Below are positions 40,921-50,140 of a DNA stretch of 64,000 nucleotides, piece after piece (positions within the stretch are counted from its first letter, which is position 1; each line of letters begins with the position of its first letter). The notes under the pieces were generated by a model. It was given only the letters and a program-made list of their open reading frames with translations, had not been told where the DNA came from and searched no databases. The stretch comes from a bacterium (GTDB taxonomy: Bacteria; Patescibacteriota; Gracilibacteria; UBA4473), in NCBI GenBank assembly GCA_009995455.1, contig JAACPJ010000003.1:141753-205752 (forward strand), in the 5' to 3' direction. A program made the translations under genes and the position numbers.

Positions 40921-42837
40921 ATGCCTGAGCAGTTTGGCCATTACGAAGACGAAGCAGTGAACCCGGGTACGGTTTCACCCGACGCGCCTGCGCCTACGCC
41001 TGGTTACCCACCACCGGGTCAAGAGGAACGTTTGCTTGAGATTAGAGCGGCCGAAGCGGCGGCGAGCGTTGATGATGCCGATGCTTTACTTGCCGCACTA
41101 GACGATGCACCTGAGGCTTCGGACCGAATCGGTGAGTTGACGACTTGGGTAGCTGAAAATTACCCTGATATACAACCGCCCGATATAGGAGGTGAATCTT
41201 GTTTGCGGATGGAGGAGAGACGTCGCATGCGAGAGCCTGATTTTAACATCATGGATAGTTCACCCATGGCAACTATGATGGCGAATACGGCTATTGAACA
41301 AGCCCGACTAAATGTTCCAGCCGCAGCAGCTGAGGTTCAAGAAACGGCCACAGCCGTGCTGGCTTTAGAAGCAGAACGTGACGCCACGGTCGCTGAAATT
41401 GAGGTAGTGGCGGCGCAGGTGGCACCAGACATGGTGCTGCCTCAAGCCGAAACAGGCGCGCTTGATGTGACGGCTTTGCCCAGCGCTGAAATGCAAGCCC
41501 GTTTAGCGGCAGAAACCGAAGCCTTAGCCGCCAATCGGCTCGCCGTAACCCAGGCTGAAGCGGAGGCCGAAGCGGCGCGCGCACGTGTAGCCGAGGCTGA
41601 AAGTTTGCAACGTGTACAAATAGAGAGACGCACAGCAGAAACTGCGCGAGATGAAAGAGAGACCGCTAGAGATGAAAGAGAAACCGCCATTCAGCCAGAG
41701 TTAGTAGAAACTCGTGATGTGGCTTCAGATAGAGCTGAAACGAATGGCGAACGCTTAGCTGATGCCGCTAAACTACAAGCTGATTACGATGATTTAATCG
41801 CACGGGGCTTTTCTAAAAAAGACGCTTTACAGCAACTTTATGACACTTCTGAAAATCCTGAGCACAAAGAAAGATTAGGCAGTGTTCTTGCTACAATTTC
41901 GGCGTTAGAAAACGCTTTACCCGGCCGGGCGGACGTGGTGAGCCGTTTGATTGAGAGTTCTAGTTTAGATTTAGGCGCGCCTAATGCGGCGGCGGTGTTT
42001 GCGAACTTCCTTACCAATATGGAAGCCAGTGAAGAACTAAGTGAAGAAGAAAAAGCCACTTTACGAGAAGTCTTGGGGCACAACCCAACGGTGCAAAATG
42101 CCTCGGATGCACGGGAAGCTTTAGCCGCTGGCCGAGGGACGGAAACCTTACCCGATGGCACGACGCGTACCATTCCTTATACCGCTGAAGAACCTTTAGA
42201 ATTAGCGAAAGGAGTAGAAGCTTATCCGGATCCGGAAAATCCGGGGAACATGAAAATTAGAGCGCAGTTTGAAGATAGCGTGCTGGGCAGCCGAACGTTT
42301 AATTTTACGTGCCCTGAAAGTATGAGTGGCTCGGAAGCGACAGAGCAAATCAACTTTTATTACATTAATGCCATTAAAGAAAGCTGTGGTATTACCGGTG
42401 GCACGCAACAAGGTGAATTTGTCACCCAAGCGTCTGCAGAGATTGATTTAAGTACCAATGGGGCGATGACTCAAGCGGCTCGATTTGGACGCATAACGAT
42501 GGATAATTTAGTGGGTGGGTTTGATAACCAGTCGCAGTTTTTGACTTCTAGCCAAATTGAACAAGTTCGTTGGAGTTTTCAGTGGCTCATGCCGCGCGCT
42601 GATATTAGCGGAGATGCCGCCTTTGGCGATAACAGCGAAACGGCACGGGCCGAGGCCTTGGGGGGGCTTGGTCGAGACGGACTTATTTTTGATGCCAATG
42701 GTAATTTGAAAGAAGAAAATTACCGTCGCGCCGCGCAGTTTATTAACGGGCAACGAGCGCTCGGTTCAACTGAACCGAGTTACGAAGCGCTACGAGACTT
42801 TTTAGAAGGCACAGAAAGCACGAACGTTTCGGCTTAA
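40921..42837 (+). CDS. Large Ala/Glu-rich coiled-coil protein
   Basis: No family recognised. Of 638 aa, residues about 10-45 are Pro-rich and acidic, without a clear signal peptide. Long coiled coils (about 100-310) contain AEAEAEAARARVAEAE-like runs and a repeated TARDERE unit (two adjacent copies near 245-258). A helical region (about 310-400) follows, then a more globular C-terminal domain with three cysteines (ESCLRM early; FTCPESM and ESCGITG late). The N-terminal part suggests a filament or scaffold. Many antisense open frames over it are composition artefacts. Confidence 0.6.
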   Translation: MPEQFGHYEDEAVNPGTVSPDAPAPTPGYPPPGQEERLLEIRAAEAAASVDDADALLAALDDAPEASDRIGELTTWVAENYPDIQPPDIGGESCLRMEERRRMREPDFNIMDSSPMATMMANTAIEQARLNVPAAAAEVQETATAVLALEAERDATVAEIEVVAAQVAPDMVLPQAETGALDVTALPSAEMQARLAAETEALAANRLAVTQAEAEAEAARARVAEAESLQRVQIERRTAETARDERETARDERETAIQPELVETRDVASDRAETNGERLADAAKLQADYDDLIARGFSKKDALQQLYDTSENPEHKERLGSVLATISALENALPGRADVVSRLIESSSLDLGAPNAAAVFANFLTNMEASEELSEEEKATLREVLGHNPTVQNASDAREALAAGRGTETLPDGTTRTIPYTAEEPLELAKGVEAYPDPENPGNMKIRAQFEDSVLGSRTFNFTCPESMSGSEATEQINFYYINAIKESCGITGGTQQGEFVTQASAEIDLSTNGAMTQAARFGRITMDNLVGGFDNQSQFLTSSQIEQVRWSFQWLMPRADISGDAAFGDNSETARAEALGGLGRDGLIFDANGNLKEENYRRAAQFINGQRALGSTEPSYEALRDFLEGTESTNVSA

Positions 42838-42853
42838 AAAGGTATTCAGGTTA

Positions 42854-43387
42854 TTATTTTAAATACGCACTCCATTGATCATGGAATTTTTTCATTTTGG
42901 GAATAATCACGGCTTGGCAGTAAAGGCTTTCTGGGTTATCGCGGTAAAAGTTTTGGTGTTCATCGTCAGCGGCGTAAAAAGCTTCGTAAGGTTCAAGGGT
43001 CGTTACAACTGGGCTGTCGAGTGCGGCTTGAATTTCAGCGATAACGCTTTTGGCCGTTTTTAACTGCGTTTCATTGTGATAAAAAATAGCCGAACGATAT
43101 TGCGGGCCCGTGTCGGCGCCCTGTTTATTAAGCGTAGTCGGGTTATGGGTGGTTAAATGGACCTTGAGTAAAGTTTCAAAAGAAATAACGGTTGGGTCAA
43201 AATCTATTTGAATGGCTTCAGCATGCTTGGTTTGCCCGCTGGCGACGGCATAGTAATCCGCTTTTTCTTGGGTGTCGCCACTAAAACCAGAGACAACTTT
43301 TTCAACGCCTTTTAAGTTTTGAAAAACCGCTTCGGTACACCAATAACAGCCACCAGCCAACGTTGCTTGTTCTAAATTATTGTTCAT
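42854..43387 (-). CDS. msrA: Peptide methionine (S)-sulfoxide reductase MsrA
   Basis: Repairs oxidised methionine, S epimer. 177 aa. The active-site motif G-G-C-Y-W-C-T-E-A-V-F has the catalytic Cys14; a second Cys17 in the motif is a known variant. Later motifs G-x-T-K/Q-H-A-E-A-I-Q and Y-R-S-A-I-F-Y are in place. It overlaps msrB by 11 bp and is the last gene of an SDR-msrB-msrA operon. Confidence 0.96.
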   Translation of the reverse strand: MNNNLEQATLAGGCYWCTEAVFQNLKGVEKVVSGFSGDTQEKADYYAVASGQTKHAEAIQIDFDPTVISFETLLKVHLTTHNPTTLNKQGADTGPQYRSAIFYHNETQLKTAKSVIAEIQAALDSPVVTTLEPYEAFYAADDEHQNFYRDNPESLYCQAVIIPKMKKFHDQWSAYLK

Positions 43388-43835
43388 CTGATTCTTTGAT
43401 TAAAGCCAGTCCGTTAATGCAATAACGCAGCCCCGTATCGCCACCGACATCAGGAAAGACGTGCCCCAAATGGGCATCGCAAACTGCACATTGGGTTTCT
43501 ATTCGAATCATGCCGTGTGATTCATCGAGAATATAATTAATTACATTCTCTTTTACTGGAGTCGTAAAACTCGGCCAGCCGGTGCCCGAATTGAACTTTG
43601 TTTGAGCATCAAATAATAACTCGTTGCAACACGCGCAGTGATAAAGCCCTGGATTTACGGCTTCGCATAACGGTGAAGAAAAAGGGGACTCCGTGCCGTG
43701 CTGACGGGTAACTCGGAAAGTCGCTTCATCGAGTAATTTATGCCACTCTTCAGGTTTTTTTTCAACCCGCCGATCGGGTGTTTTATTGCCCTTTTTAGAA
43801 AGTTGCATCACGGTGTTCCAGTTGAGTTCTGTCAT
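43377..43835 (-). CDS. msrB: Peptide methionine (R)-sulfoxide reductase MsrB
   Basis: Repairs the R epimer of methionine sulfoxide. 152 aa. Two CxxC zinc motifs (YHCACC and QCAVCD), G-T-G-W-P-S-F, and the catalytic Cys in L-R-Y-C-I-N-G-L-A-L. It lies between the SDR gene (10-bp gap) and msrA (11-bp overlap). Confidence 0.96.
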   Translation of the reverse strand: MTELNWNTVMQLSKKGNKTPDRRVEKKPEEWHKLLDEATFRVTRQHGTESPFSSPLCEAVNPGLYHCACCNELLFDAQTKFNSGTGWPSFTTPVKENVINYILDESHGMIRIETQCAVCDAHLGHVFPDVGGDTGLRYCINGLALIKESDEQ

Positions 43836-43845
43836 GGTTTTAAGA

Positions 43846-44628
43846 TTAATCAGCTATGGTTTGGGCTTTGTGAATTTGTTTTAAAAGTACTTTTTTCGGA
43901 ATTAAGGGTTTGAGTTTAATAAGAATACGTGTCGCTAAATCGACACCAGTAATGACATCAAGGTCTCCATTCATCAGGCCTTTATAGCCCGCTTCTGCTA
44001 CAGATCGTGAGCTGGCTGGGTGGCTAAACAGGGCGGTTTTATCCATACCAGATCGGCCCCCAAAACCACTTTTGGTAGCGCCTGGCATCAAGTTTGTAAC
44101 GGTGATGTTGTGCGCTTTAACTTCTTGCCATAACGCGTTGGAAAAAAATTGCATGTAGGCCTTGCTTGCGTAATAGACGGCTTGTCCTGGCCCTGGTAAA
44201 AAGCTAGCGGTGGAAGACACATTTAAAATTTTGCCTTGTTTTCGTTTCATCATGTCGGGTAAAAACAAACGACACAAGTAAGAAGGAGTGACCATGTTGA
44301 CCATCATCATTGATTCATCTTTGGCCCATTCGCGTTTATAAAAATCGCCCACGCCACCAAAGCCAGCATTGTTAAACAAATATTTGATTTCAATGTTTTC
44401 GGCTTTTAGTTCGTCGTAAATTTCTTGAGCGGATTGTGGATCTGATAAATCTTTTACGATTACTTTTACTTGAACGTCGTGTTTATCTTCTAGCTCTTTT
44501 TTGAGGGATTTAAGTTTATCTTCACTGCGAGCGACTATCACTAAATCCTTTTTAAGTTCAGCGTGAATATGAGCTAAATCTTGCCCTATACCTGAAGAGG
44601 CTCCGGTTATAAGGGCTACGTTTTTCAT
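43846..44628 (-). CDS. Short-chain dehydrogenase/reductase
   Basis: A classical SDR of 260 aa from the ATG at 44628 (MKNVALITGASSG), preferred over an ATG eight codons upstream because the family normally begins just before the Rossmann strand. Motifs are T-G-A-S-S-G-I-G, N-N-A-G-F-G-G, the catalytic Ser in V-S-S-T-A-S-F, and Y-Y-A-S-K (Tyr and Lys of the active site). The substrate is unknown. It starts the operon with msrB and msrA. Confidence 0.9.
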   Translation of the reverse strand: MKNVALITGASSGIGQDLAHIHAELKKDLVIVARSEDKLKSLKKELEDKHDVQVKVIVKDLSDPQSAQEIYDELKAENIEIKYLFNNAGFGGVGDFYKREWAKDESMMMVNMVTPSYLCRLFLPDMMKRKQGKILNVSSTASFLPGPGQAVYYASKAYMQFFSNALWQEVKAHNITVTNLMPGATKSGFGGRSGMDKTALFSHPASSRSVAEAGYKGLMNGDLDVITGVDLATRILIKLKPLIPKKVLLKQIHKAQTIAD

Positions 44629-44778
44629 GAAATTTTGTAATTTTAAGTTCAAAAATATTATATATAAAAATATGTATTTAGCGAAATAAATAAATACTTT
44701 TTCAATTATTTCTGCAATGTGCTATTCTTGCAATTGTAAAAAAAACTCTGGCTACTTTTACTTAACCCGCTTCTCTTT

Positions 44779-45432
44779 ATGAATGCCAATCCTTCAAATA
44801 CCGCAGATCCTTTTGCGAAAGCTTTACCAAAAGGTGTTTTTACCCGCATTGCACCTAAACTTAAATACAAGTCTATAAAAAGCGGTGAAAGAATCGATAT
44901 AACCGGGAAAATTTTTTTTCTGAAATCTGGAGAAATAGAAATTATTGGCCTGCATGAAGGTAAAGAAGTCGTGATTGAGACGCTTTTTTCGGGCGATTTA
45001 TTTGGGGATTTTTTCCCAGAGAAAGCTAACTTAGTAGAAATTCAAGCGATCTCACGGATGAGTAACAGTTTGTGTTATGTAACGACCCCTAACTTTTGGG
45101 AGATTATTGATACGACGCCTTACTTGGCCAAATTATTTATGAAGTACTTAATTGAGAAACAGGAACTCTATCACTATAAAATTTTTACGGCTCCGTTGCC
45201 GGCACGTCATAAGATTATGTATGAAATTGAACTGCTTGAAACCAAGCTGAAACAAAGTTTTTGGGGGAAGTTGTTTAATATTCCGCTGAAAATTTCACAC
45301 GAACAATTAGCCCATAAAACAGGCCTCAACCGGGTTACGGTGACACGAGAATTACAAGCCTTAAAAAAAGAGGGCCGAGTGGTACTCGACCCTAAAACCA
45401 AAGGCGTTCATCTGCAAAGAAAGAAGGTTTAG
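44779..45432 (+). CDS. Crp/Fnr family transcriptional regulator
   Basis: A protein of 217 aa. An N-terminal cyclic-nucleotide-binding-like beta-roll (about 15-125) with G-D-L-F-G-D-F-F-P-E, a dimer helix, and a C-terminal winged helix (about 165-210) with I-S-H-E-Q-L-A-H-K-T-G-L-N-R-V-T-V-T-R-E-L. No N-terminal cysteine cluster is present, so it does not carry an FNR-type [4Fe-4S] cluster. Its ligand is unknown. It is the obvious candidate regulator of the fermentation and redox genes in the window, but no clear TTGAT-N4-ATCAA site was found. Confidence 0.9.
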   Translation: MNANPSNTADPFAKALPKGVFTRIAPKLKYKSIKSGERIDITGKIFFLKSGEIEIIGLHEGKEVVIETLFSGDLFGDFFPEKANLVEIQAISRMSNSLCYVTTPNFWEIIDTTPYLAKLFMKYLIEKQELYHYKIFTAPLPARHKIMYEIELLETKLKQSFWGKLFNIPLKISHEQLAHKTGLNRVTVTRELQALKKEGRVVLDPKTKGVHLQRKKV

Positions 45433-45848
45433 GCTTCGTCTTCGTTTGCGTCTATATCCATGTCTGGGGCTTCAAGAAGTTGAATGTAGTAATCTTCAGA
45501 GCCATACAAAGTATAGAAATCAGTGTCTTGTGTTTTAGCGGCGTAAACTTTTACGTCTTCGCCAATGTGTGAACTTAAATCACCAAAGCCCTCGACGCCC
45601 ATTACTTTACCAACCGTTTCTTGTGACCAGCCCATAATTGCCGTGACGTGTTTTCCGCCAGCCATGATGTAGCATTCTCCGTCAGCAAAACAGCCCGTAT
45701 TCACTTCTTCTAAAGGGGCGGTAAAGGTGGCCGCTTGATTGGTGTTCGGTGGAGTCGATGAATCTTCTTCTTCCATCATAACAGTATTACTACAAGCCAT
45801 TAAAGCCATACTGAGAACTAATGTACCTGGCAAAACAATTGTTTTCAT
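45429..45848 (-). CDS. Small lipoprotein of unknown function
   Basis: A protein of 139 aa from the ATG at 45848, which gives a lipobox ending MALMAC; a longer frame from 45896 adds 16 residues. A Glu/Ser linker is followed by a compact beta-rich domain with two cysteines (NTGCFADGECYIM) and the D-V-K-V-Y-A-A-K-T strand, reminiscent of OB-fold surface proteins. No family recognised. Its stop overlaps the Crp/Fnr stop by four bases. Confidence 0.6.
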   Translation of the reverse strand: MKTIVLPGTLVLSMALMACSNTVMMEEEDSSTPPNTNQAATFTAPLEEVNTGCFADGECYIMAGGKHVTAIMGWSQETVGKVMGVEGFGDLSSHIGEDVKVYAAKTQDTDFYTLYGSEDYYIQLLEAPDMDIDANEDEA

Positions 45849-45927
45849 GGTGATAAATTTATTTAATAGTTTTATATATACACAATTCAACGACAAGGGA
45901 ATATTATTTGTGACTCTTCTGCGATTC

Positions 45928-46410
45928 TTAGTTTTTCTTTTGGCGGTAATAATTCCAAATTAAATAAGCCACTAAGCTAACAAAAATGAGGTGTTCAATA
46001 ATAGTAAAGGGCAAATTGGTATAAGAAATAGGGGAAATAAAAGGCGTAATATCGAAGGGATAAAAGTGATTGTAAGCCGATTGCTGATGGGTGAGTAAAT
46101 CTAGCACCGCGTGTGAGGCCATGCCGACAAAAAATGGCGTCCAGCTTTTTTTAAAAATCATGCAGCCCAATAATAGGGGCACTATCAATACAAATGAGTG
46201 TAGGGCTTCGGTCACTCCGTGAAGGGGAGATCGGTGAAACACGTAGTGGAGAAAATCGCTCCAGGCGGCTTCACCGGTGTAATGAAAAATAAATCCAATG
46301 CCGACCAAAAGGTCTGGAATCATGGCCCCAATAACGGCCAGCTTTCTCTGCTCTGGTGTGCCTTTGATGTAAATTAAGTATCCGACTAAGCCGTGGGTAT
46401 AGGTTCGCAT
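45928..46410 (-). CDS. Membrane-bound metal-dependent hydrolase-like protein
   Basis: A polytopic protein of 160 aa resembling YdjM/DUF457-type proteins: T-H near the N-terminus (YTHGLVGYL), D in G-A-M-I-P-D-L-L, and H-A-V-L-D-L-L-T-H in the centre, all candidate metal ligands. Four or five membrane helices. Function of the family is unclear. Confidence 0.75.
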   Translation of the reverse strand: MRTYTHGLVGYLIYIKGTPEQRKLAVIGAMIPDLLVGIGFIFHYTGEAAWSDFLHYVFHRSPLHGVTEALHSFVLIVPLLLGCMIFKKSWTPFFVGMASHAVLDLLTHQQSAYNHFYPFDITPFISPISYTNLPFTIIEHLIFVSLVAYLIWNYYRQKKN

Positions 46411-46502
46411 TTAAATGAAGTGTAAATCAAAATTTATTTATTGGGTAATGCGCTAGGCAAATTATAAAAAATAACGACGATGTTTTGGCATAAATAAAAG
46501 AC

Positions 46503-47762
46503 ATGCCAAGGCGTATGAAAATGAAAAAAATAGCGATTATTGGCAGTGGAATTGCGGGTATTTCAAGTGCGCATTATTTGCCTGACGATGCTGAAATTAC
46601 GATTTATGAAAAACTAAATCGACCTGGAGGCCACGTTGATACGCATTACGTAATTGATTCTGTCGGTAATAGTTTAGCGATTGATACCGGTTATATCATG
46701 TTTAACCAATCTCAATATCCAACTTTTATGGAGTATTTGAAAGAATTAAGAATTAGCCCCGCTAAAAGTGAAATGTCTTTCCGCATGGATAGCCAGCATT
46801 TGAAAGCGGATACCAAGCACCGCAGCATGTTTTTGGCGGTGCTTAAATCTAAATCAATTTTTTCACCACAGTACTGGCAATTACTCAAGAATGGTTTAGC
46901 GTTTCATCAGTGTGGCAGCAAGGATTGTGCTTTAATTGACCCAAATTTAACGGTGGTTGAGTACGGTAAAAGCAAGGGTTATAGTGAGGTTTTTATTGAA
47001 GAATATTTAGTGGTTATGGCGGCTGGGTTAATGTCGCAGTCTATTGGTTCGGCTCGGGAATTTCCAATGCGTCGCGTTTTAAATTATTTAAAAAATCATG
47101 GTTTGATTTGTTTAATGGCTCGTCATCAGTGGCTTTATGTACCGGGCGGCTACCAACGTTATTTAGAACCTGTTTTAGCTAAATCAAATGTGAAGCTTGA
47201 ACTTTCAACCCCCGTTAGTGCGGTTGAAACTTTAGCCAACGGCAAAGTTGTGGTTACTTCTGGCTTAGGGAATGTACAATATGACGCGGTAATTATGGCT
47301 TGTGAAGTGGATACCACTTTGAAGTTATTACAAAACCCAACAGAGCTGGAAACTAAAATCTTAAGCCCGTTTTTGTATCGAACGAACAATGGATTTTTGC
47401 ATCAAGATGAATCGATTATGCCCGCAAACAAAGAGGGCTGGGGGGCGTTTAGTTTACACGTGAACCCGAGTGGAGCGGCGGGCTGTTTTACTATTTGGCT
47501 CAACCCAATTTTGGGGCTGCCAACGGCTGATAATTATTTTATGACCCTCAACCCCTGGATGCCTATTGCCCCCGATAAAGTGGTACAACCGCTGAGTTAC
47601 CGGCACTTGCAACTCACGACCGAGGTGTTTAAAGCCCAAGGCCATTTGGATGAATTAAATCAGTCGGGGCCGGTGTATTTTGCGGGATCGTATTTTAATT
47701 ATTTTCACGAAAACGCCGTGGCTTCGGCTAAAAAAGTGGCCCAGTTCATTGCTGAATCGTAA
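46503..47762 (+). CDS. NAD/FAD-binding flavin amine oxidase-like protein
   Basis: A flavoprotein of 419 aa. The N-terminal FAD dinucleotide-binding motif is I-A-I-I-G-S-G-I-A-G-I-S-S-A with an E-K-L-N-R-P-G-G-H end, the form seen in COG2907-type predicted NAD/FAD-binding proteins. A typical F-A-G-S-Y-F-N-Y-F-H-E-N end closes the FAD site. The substrate is unknown; relatives lie near cyclopropane-fatty-acid or carotenoid-modifying genes, none of which is here. Starts at 46515 and 46521 are also possible. Confidence 0.88.
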   Translation: MPRRMKMKKIAIIGSGIAGISSAHYLPDDAEITIYEKLNRPGGHVDTHYVIDSVGNSLAIDTGYIMFNQSQYPTFMEYLKELRISPAKSEMSFRMDSQHLKADTKHRSMFLAVLKSKSIFSPQYWQLLKNGLAFHQCGSKDCALIDPNLTVVEYGKSKGYSEVFIEEYLVVMAAGLMSQSIGSAREFPMRRVLNYLKNHGLICLMARHQWLYVPGGYQRYLEPVLAKSNVKLELSTPVSAVETLANGKVVVTSGLGNVQYDAVIMACEVDTTLKLLQNPTELETKILSPFLYRTNNGFLHQDESIMPANKEGWGAFSLHVNPSGAAGCFTIWLNPILGLPTADNYFMTLNPWMPIAPDKVVQPLSYRHLQLTTEVFKAQGHLDELNQSGPVYFAGSYFNYFHENAVASAKKVAQFIAES

Positions 47763-47856
47763 GGTTAAAAATCCTTTGGGCTGTAAGTTAAAGCGGCTGT
47801 GTTTTAGCCCTGTGATTATTTGTGATATTATCCGCCTATAAAAATAAAGCGGTATT

Positions 47857-48771
47857 ATGAATGATCAGAATTTCGACGTCATTATTGTTGGGGGGAGTGG
47901 CGCGGGCTTATCGGCCGCGATGGTTTTAGGGCGAAGTCGACGTAAAACGTTAGTGATTGATAACGGCCGACCGTGTAACGCGGTGGCGCGTGCGTCGCAT
48001 AACTTTTTAACCCACGATGGTGATTCACCGGCCTCGATTCGTCAGCAAGCCCTCAAAAAAATAAGGGTTTACCCTGAGGTGAAAATTCATTTTGGCACGG
48101 CTATAAAAACGCTTAAAACCGAAACCGGGTTTGTGGTGCAAACCGAAGCCGGTGATGAATTTACCGCTCAAAAACTGGTGTTTGCCAACGGTTTAACCGA
48201 CGAATTACCCGACATTAAGGGGTTTAAAGCGTGCTGGGGGATTACGGCTTTGCACTGCCCTTATTGCCATGGGTATGAGTTCATTAATCAACCGACGGGC
48301 TTAATTTTAGACGGCAGTGATTTTTTAAACACGGCTTCGATTATTCATAATTTGAGCCTTAATTTCGTTGTCATGACCAATGGCATAAAGCCATTAAGCC
48401 CCAAACAATTACAAACGCTCGAAAGAAATAAAATAGAAATTATTTATGAACCGATTGCCGAGATTCAGCACCGAAATGGATTCGTGCAGGGGGTTTTATT
48501 TGCCGATGGCACCAGTCGAGAATTTAACGTTTTGTATGCCCACACTAATCGGCTGTACCATAGTGCTTTAGCTGAAAGTTTAGGCTTTGAACTAGGCAAC
48601 AGTGGGTATATTATTCGTAATTCCGACATGAAAACCAATGTGCCAGGGGTTTACGCTTGTGGTGAGGTGTCGGGGGCGGCGCGGTCGGTAGCAGTGGCGG
48701 TGGCGGGTGGAAACATTGCCGGCAGCACCGTAAACAACGATTTGTGTCGGGAAGCTTTTTTGGGTTTGTAA
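47857..48771 (+). CDS. Thioredoxin reductase-like FAD oxidoreductase
   Basis: A pyridine-nucleotide disulfide oxidoreductase of 304 aa. FAD motif G-G-S-G-A-G-L-S-A-A, a redox-active H-C-P-Y-C-H-G at about residues 130-136 in place of the usual CAT/VC, and the late C-G-E-V-S-G-A-A-R FAD motif. This CPYC subtype is widespread in bacteria, often with an unknown thiol substrate. The middle domain lacks a strong GxGxxA NADP motif (L-I-L-D-G-S-D). It sits next to other redox genes. Confidence 0.88.
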   Translation: MNDQNFDVIIVGGSGAGLSAAMVLGRSRRKTLVIDNGRPCNAVARASHNFLTHDGDSPASIRQQALKKIRVYPEVKIHFGTAIKTLKTETGFVVQTEAGDEFTAQKLVFANGLTDELPDIKGFKACWGITALHCPYCHGYEFINQPTGLILDGSDFLNTASIIHNLSLNFVVMTNGIKPLSPKQLQTLERNKIEIIYEPIAEIQHRNGFVQGVLFADGTSREFNVLYAHTNRLYHSALAESLGFELGNSGYIIRNSDMKTNVPGVYACGEVSGAARSVAVAVAGGNIAGSTVNNDLCREAFLGL

Positions 48772-48847
48772 TTAGACCCTTGTCATGGTGGTTGATCGTG
48801 TGACCTTGCGAGGATGTTTTTAGAGGCGTACACTGGCAATCGAAAAA

Positions 48848-49540
48848 ATGGCTTATCCCTTTGGTATGGATTTATTAAATATCGATTTCGCGAAGTTAAA
48901 AAAAATTTTAAACCCAGTGCTGCTGAACCGAGTAATGATAGCGGGGGTTATTGGAGCCTGGTTGATTATTTTTTTTATAAACTTTCATAACGGCACTTTT
49001 GATTTTGAAGAAGCCGTAAAAAACACAGGGGGACTGGCTTGGTATTTATTACTGTTTGTGATTTTTATTTCACTGGCTCAAAAATTAATGCGTATTTTTT
49101 GGCCTAAATTTTGGTTATTAGCTCCGTTTTTGCCTTTACGTAAATGGGCGGGAATATTTGTATTTTTGGTGGTGTGTAGTCACGTGATTTTTAAAATTCT
49201 ACTCAATAGTCTTGGTACCGATATTTCGGCTATTATCTCGATGACTTTTTCTACCGATCACGCCATGATATTTGGCAGTTTGGCGTTTTTAGTGCTACTT
49301 CCCTTATTTTTAACTTCGACTCAATGGGCCGTTAAACGCATGGGGTTCAAGGCTTGGAAACGACTGCAGCGTTTCTCTCACCTCGCTTTTGTGTTGGCGG
49401 CATTGCATGTGGCGTTGATTGATTTTTTTTCAAGAGGTGAAATTGAAGCCGGGCCGATTTTGTTATTGACCGTTTATTTTGCGGGTTATGGTTATTTATG
49501 GTGGCATAAGTTAAAGCAATCAAAAACGATGGCGCATTAA
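48848..49540 (+). CDS. Ferric reductase-like transmembrane protein (YedZ/MsrQ-like)
   Basis: A heme-type membrane protein of 230 aa with six helices. Paired histidines in K-W-A-G...C-S-H-V-I-F and R-F-S-H...L-A-A-L-H-V form the candidate heme b sites. It has the short form without FAD/NAD domains, as in MsrQ. A role in passing electrons across the membrane is likely; a link to MsrP cannot be made, because no such gene is nearby. Confidence 0.85.
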   Translation: MAYPFGMDLLNIDFAKLKKILNPVLLNRVMIAGVIGAWLIIFFINFHNGTFDFEEAVKNTGGLAWYLLLFVIFISLAQKLMRIFWPKFWLLAPFLPLRKWAGIFVFLVVCSHVIFKILLNSLGTDISAIISMTFSTDHAMIFGSLAFLVLLPLFLTSTQWAVKRMGFKAWKRLQRFSHLAFVLAALHVALIDFFSRGEIEAGPILLLTVYFAGYGYLWWHKLKQSKTMAH

Positions 49541-49620
49541 ATAGGAAAAGGGTTATTTTCTATTTTAAAATTAAGTAGAGTGAGGTTCCTCGGTTTTAAT
49601 TTTTTAATTTTCACGCGCTT

Positions 49621-50121
49621 ATGGAACACCATCACCAACCGGCTCCGAAAACGATTAAAACGTACTGGCCACTGATTTTAGTTTTAGCCTTTATTGCGAG
49701 CGGAACTTTTTACTTAAGCTGGGTCCGAAACTCATTTGATGCTTCAAACCTGATGCTCGATTTTATGGGTTTGTTTTTTGTGGCCTTTGCTTTTTTTAAA
49801 CTGCTCGATGTGCCCGCCTTTGCCAGCGCCTATCGCAGTTATGATATTCCCACCAAACTGTGGCCGACTTGGGGGTATGTTTACCCTTTTCTCGAATTAG
49901 CGTTTGGGGTGCTGCTGCTGTATCGAATCGAACTTTTTTGGACGAACCTAGCCATCGTGGTAGTACTGGGCGTGAGTATTGTGGGGGTGATTCAAAGTGT
50001 TTTGAAAAAACGCGAAATCAAATGTGCGTGTTTAGGGACTGGGTTTAATTTACCTATGTCCCAGGTAACTATTATTGAAGACGGCCTGATGATTTTGATG
50101 GCCTTATGGATGCTTTATTAA
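49621..50121 (+). CDS. MauE/DoxX family redox-associated membrane protein
   Basis: A protein of 166 aa with four membrane helices and a C-terminal C-A-C-L-G-T pair, a dithiol typical of MauE proteins. The N-terminus starts with His residues (MEHHHQP). Such proteins help form disulfides or deliver reductant outside the membrane. The DUF1573 gene follows after 20 bp and is probably co-transcribed. Confidence 0.82.
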   Translation: MEHHHQPAPKTIKTYWPLILVLAFIASGTFYLSWVRNSFDASNLMLDFMGLFFVAFAFFKLLDVPAFASAYRSYDIPTKLWPTWGYVYPFLELAFGVLLLYRIELFWTNLAIVVVLGVSIVGVIQSVLKKREIKCACLGTGFNLPMSQVTIIEDGLMILMALWMLY

Positions 50122-50140
50122 TTATTTAAAAGACGAAACT

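Noticed and set aside
41291..42753. Several minus-strand frames across the Ala-rich coiled-coil gene
   Set aside because: They arise from biased composition; the plus frame has a consensus promoter and continuous coding pattern.
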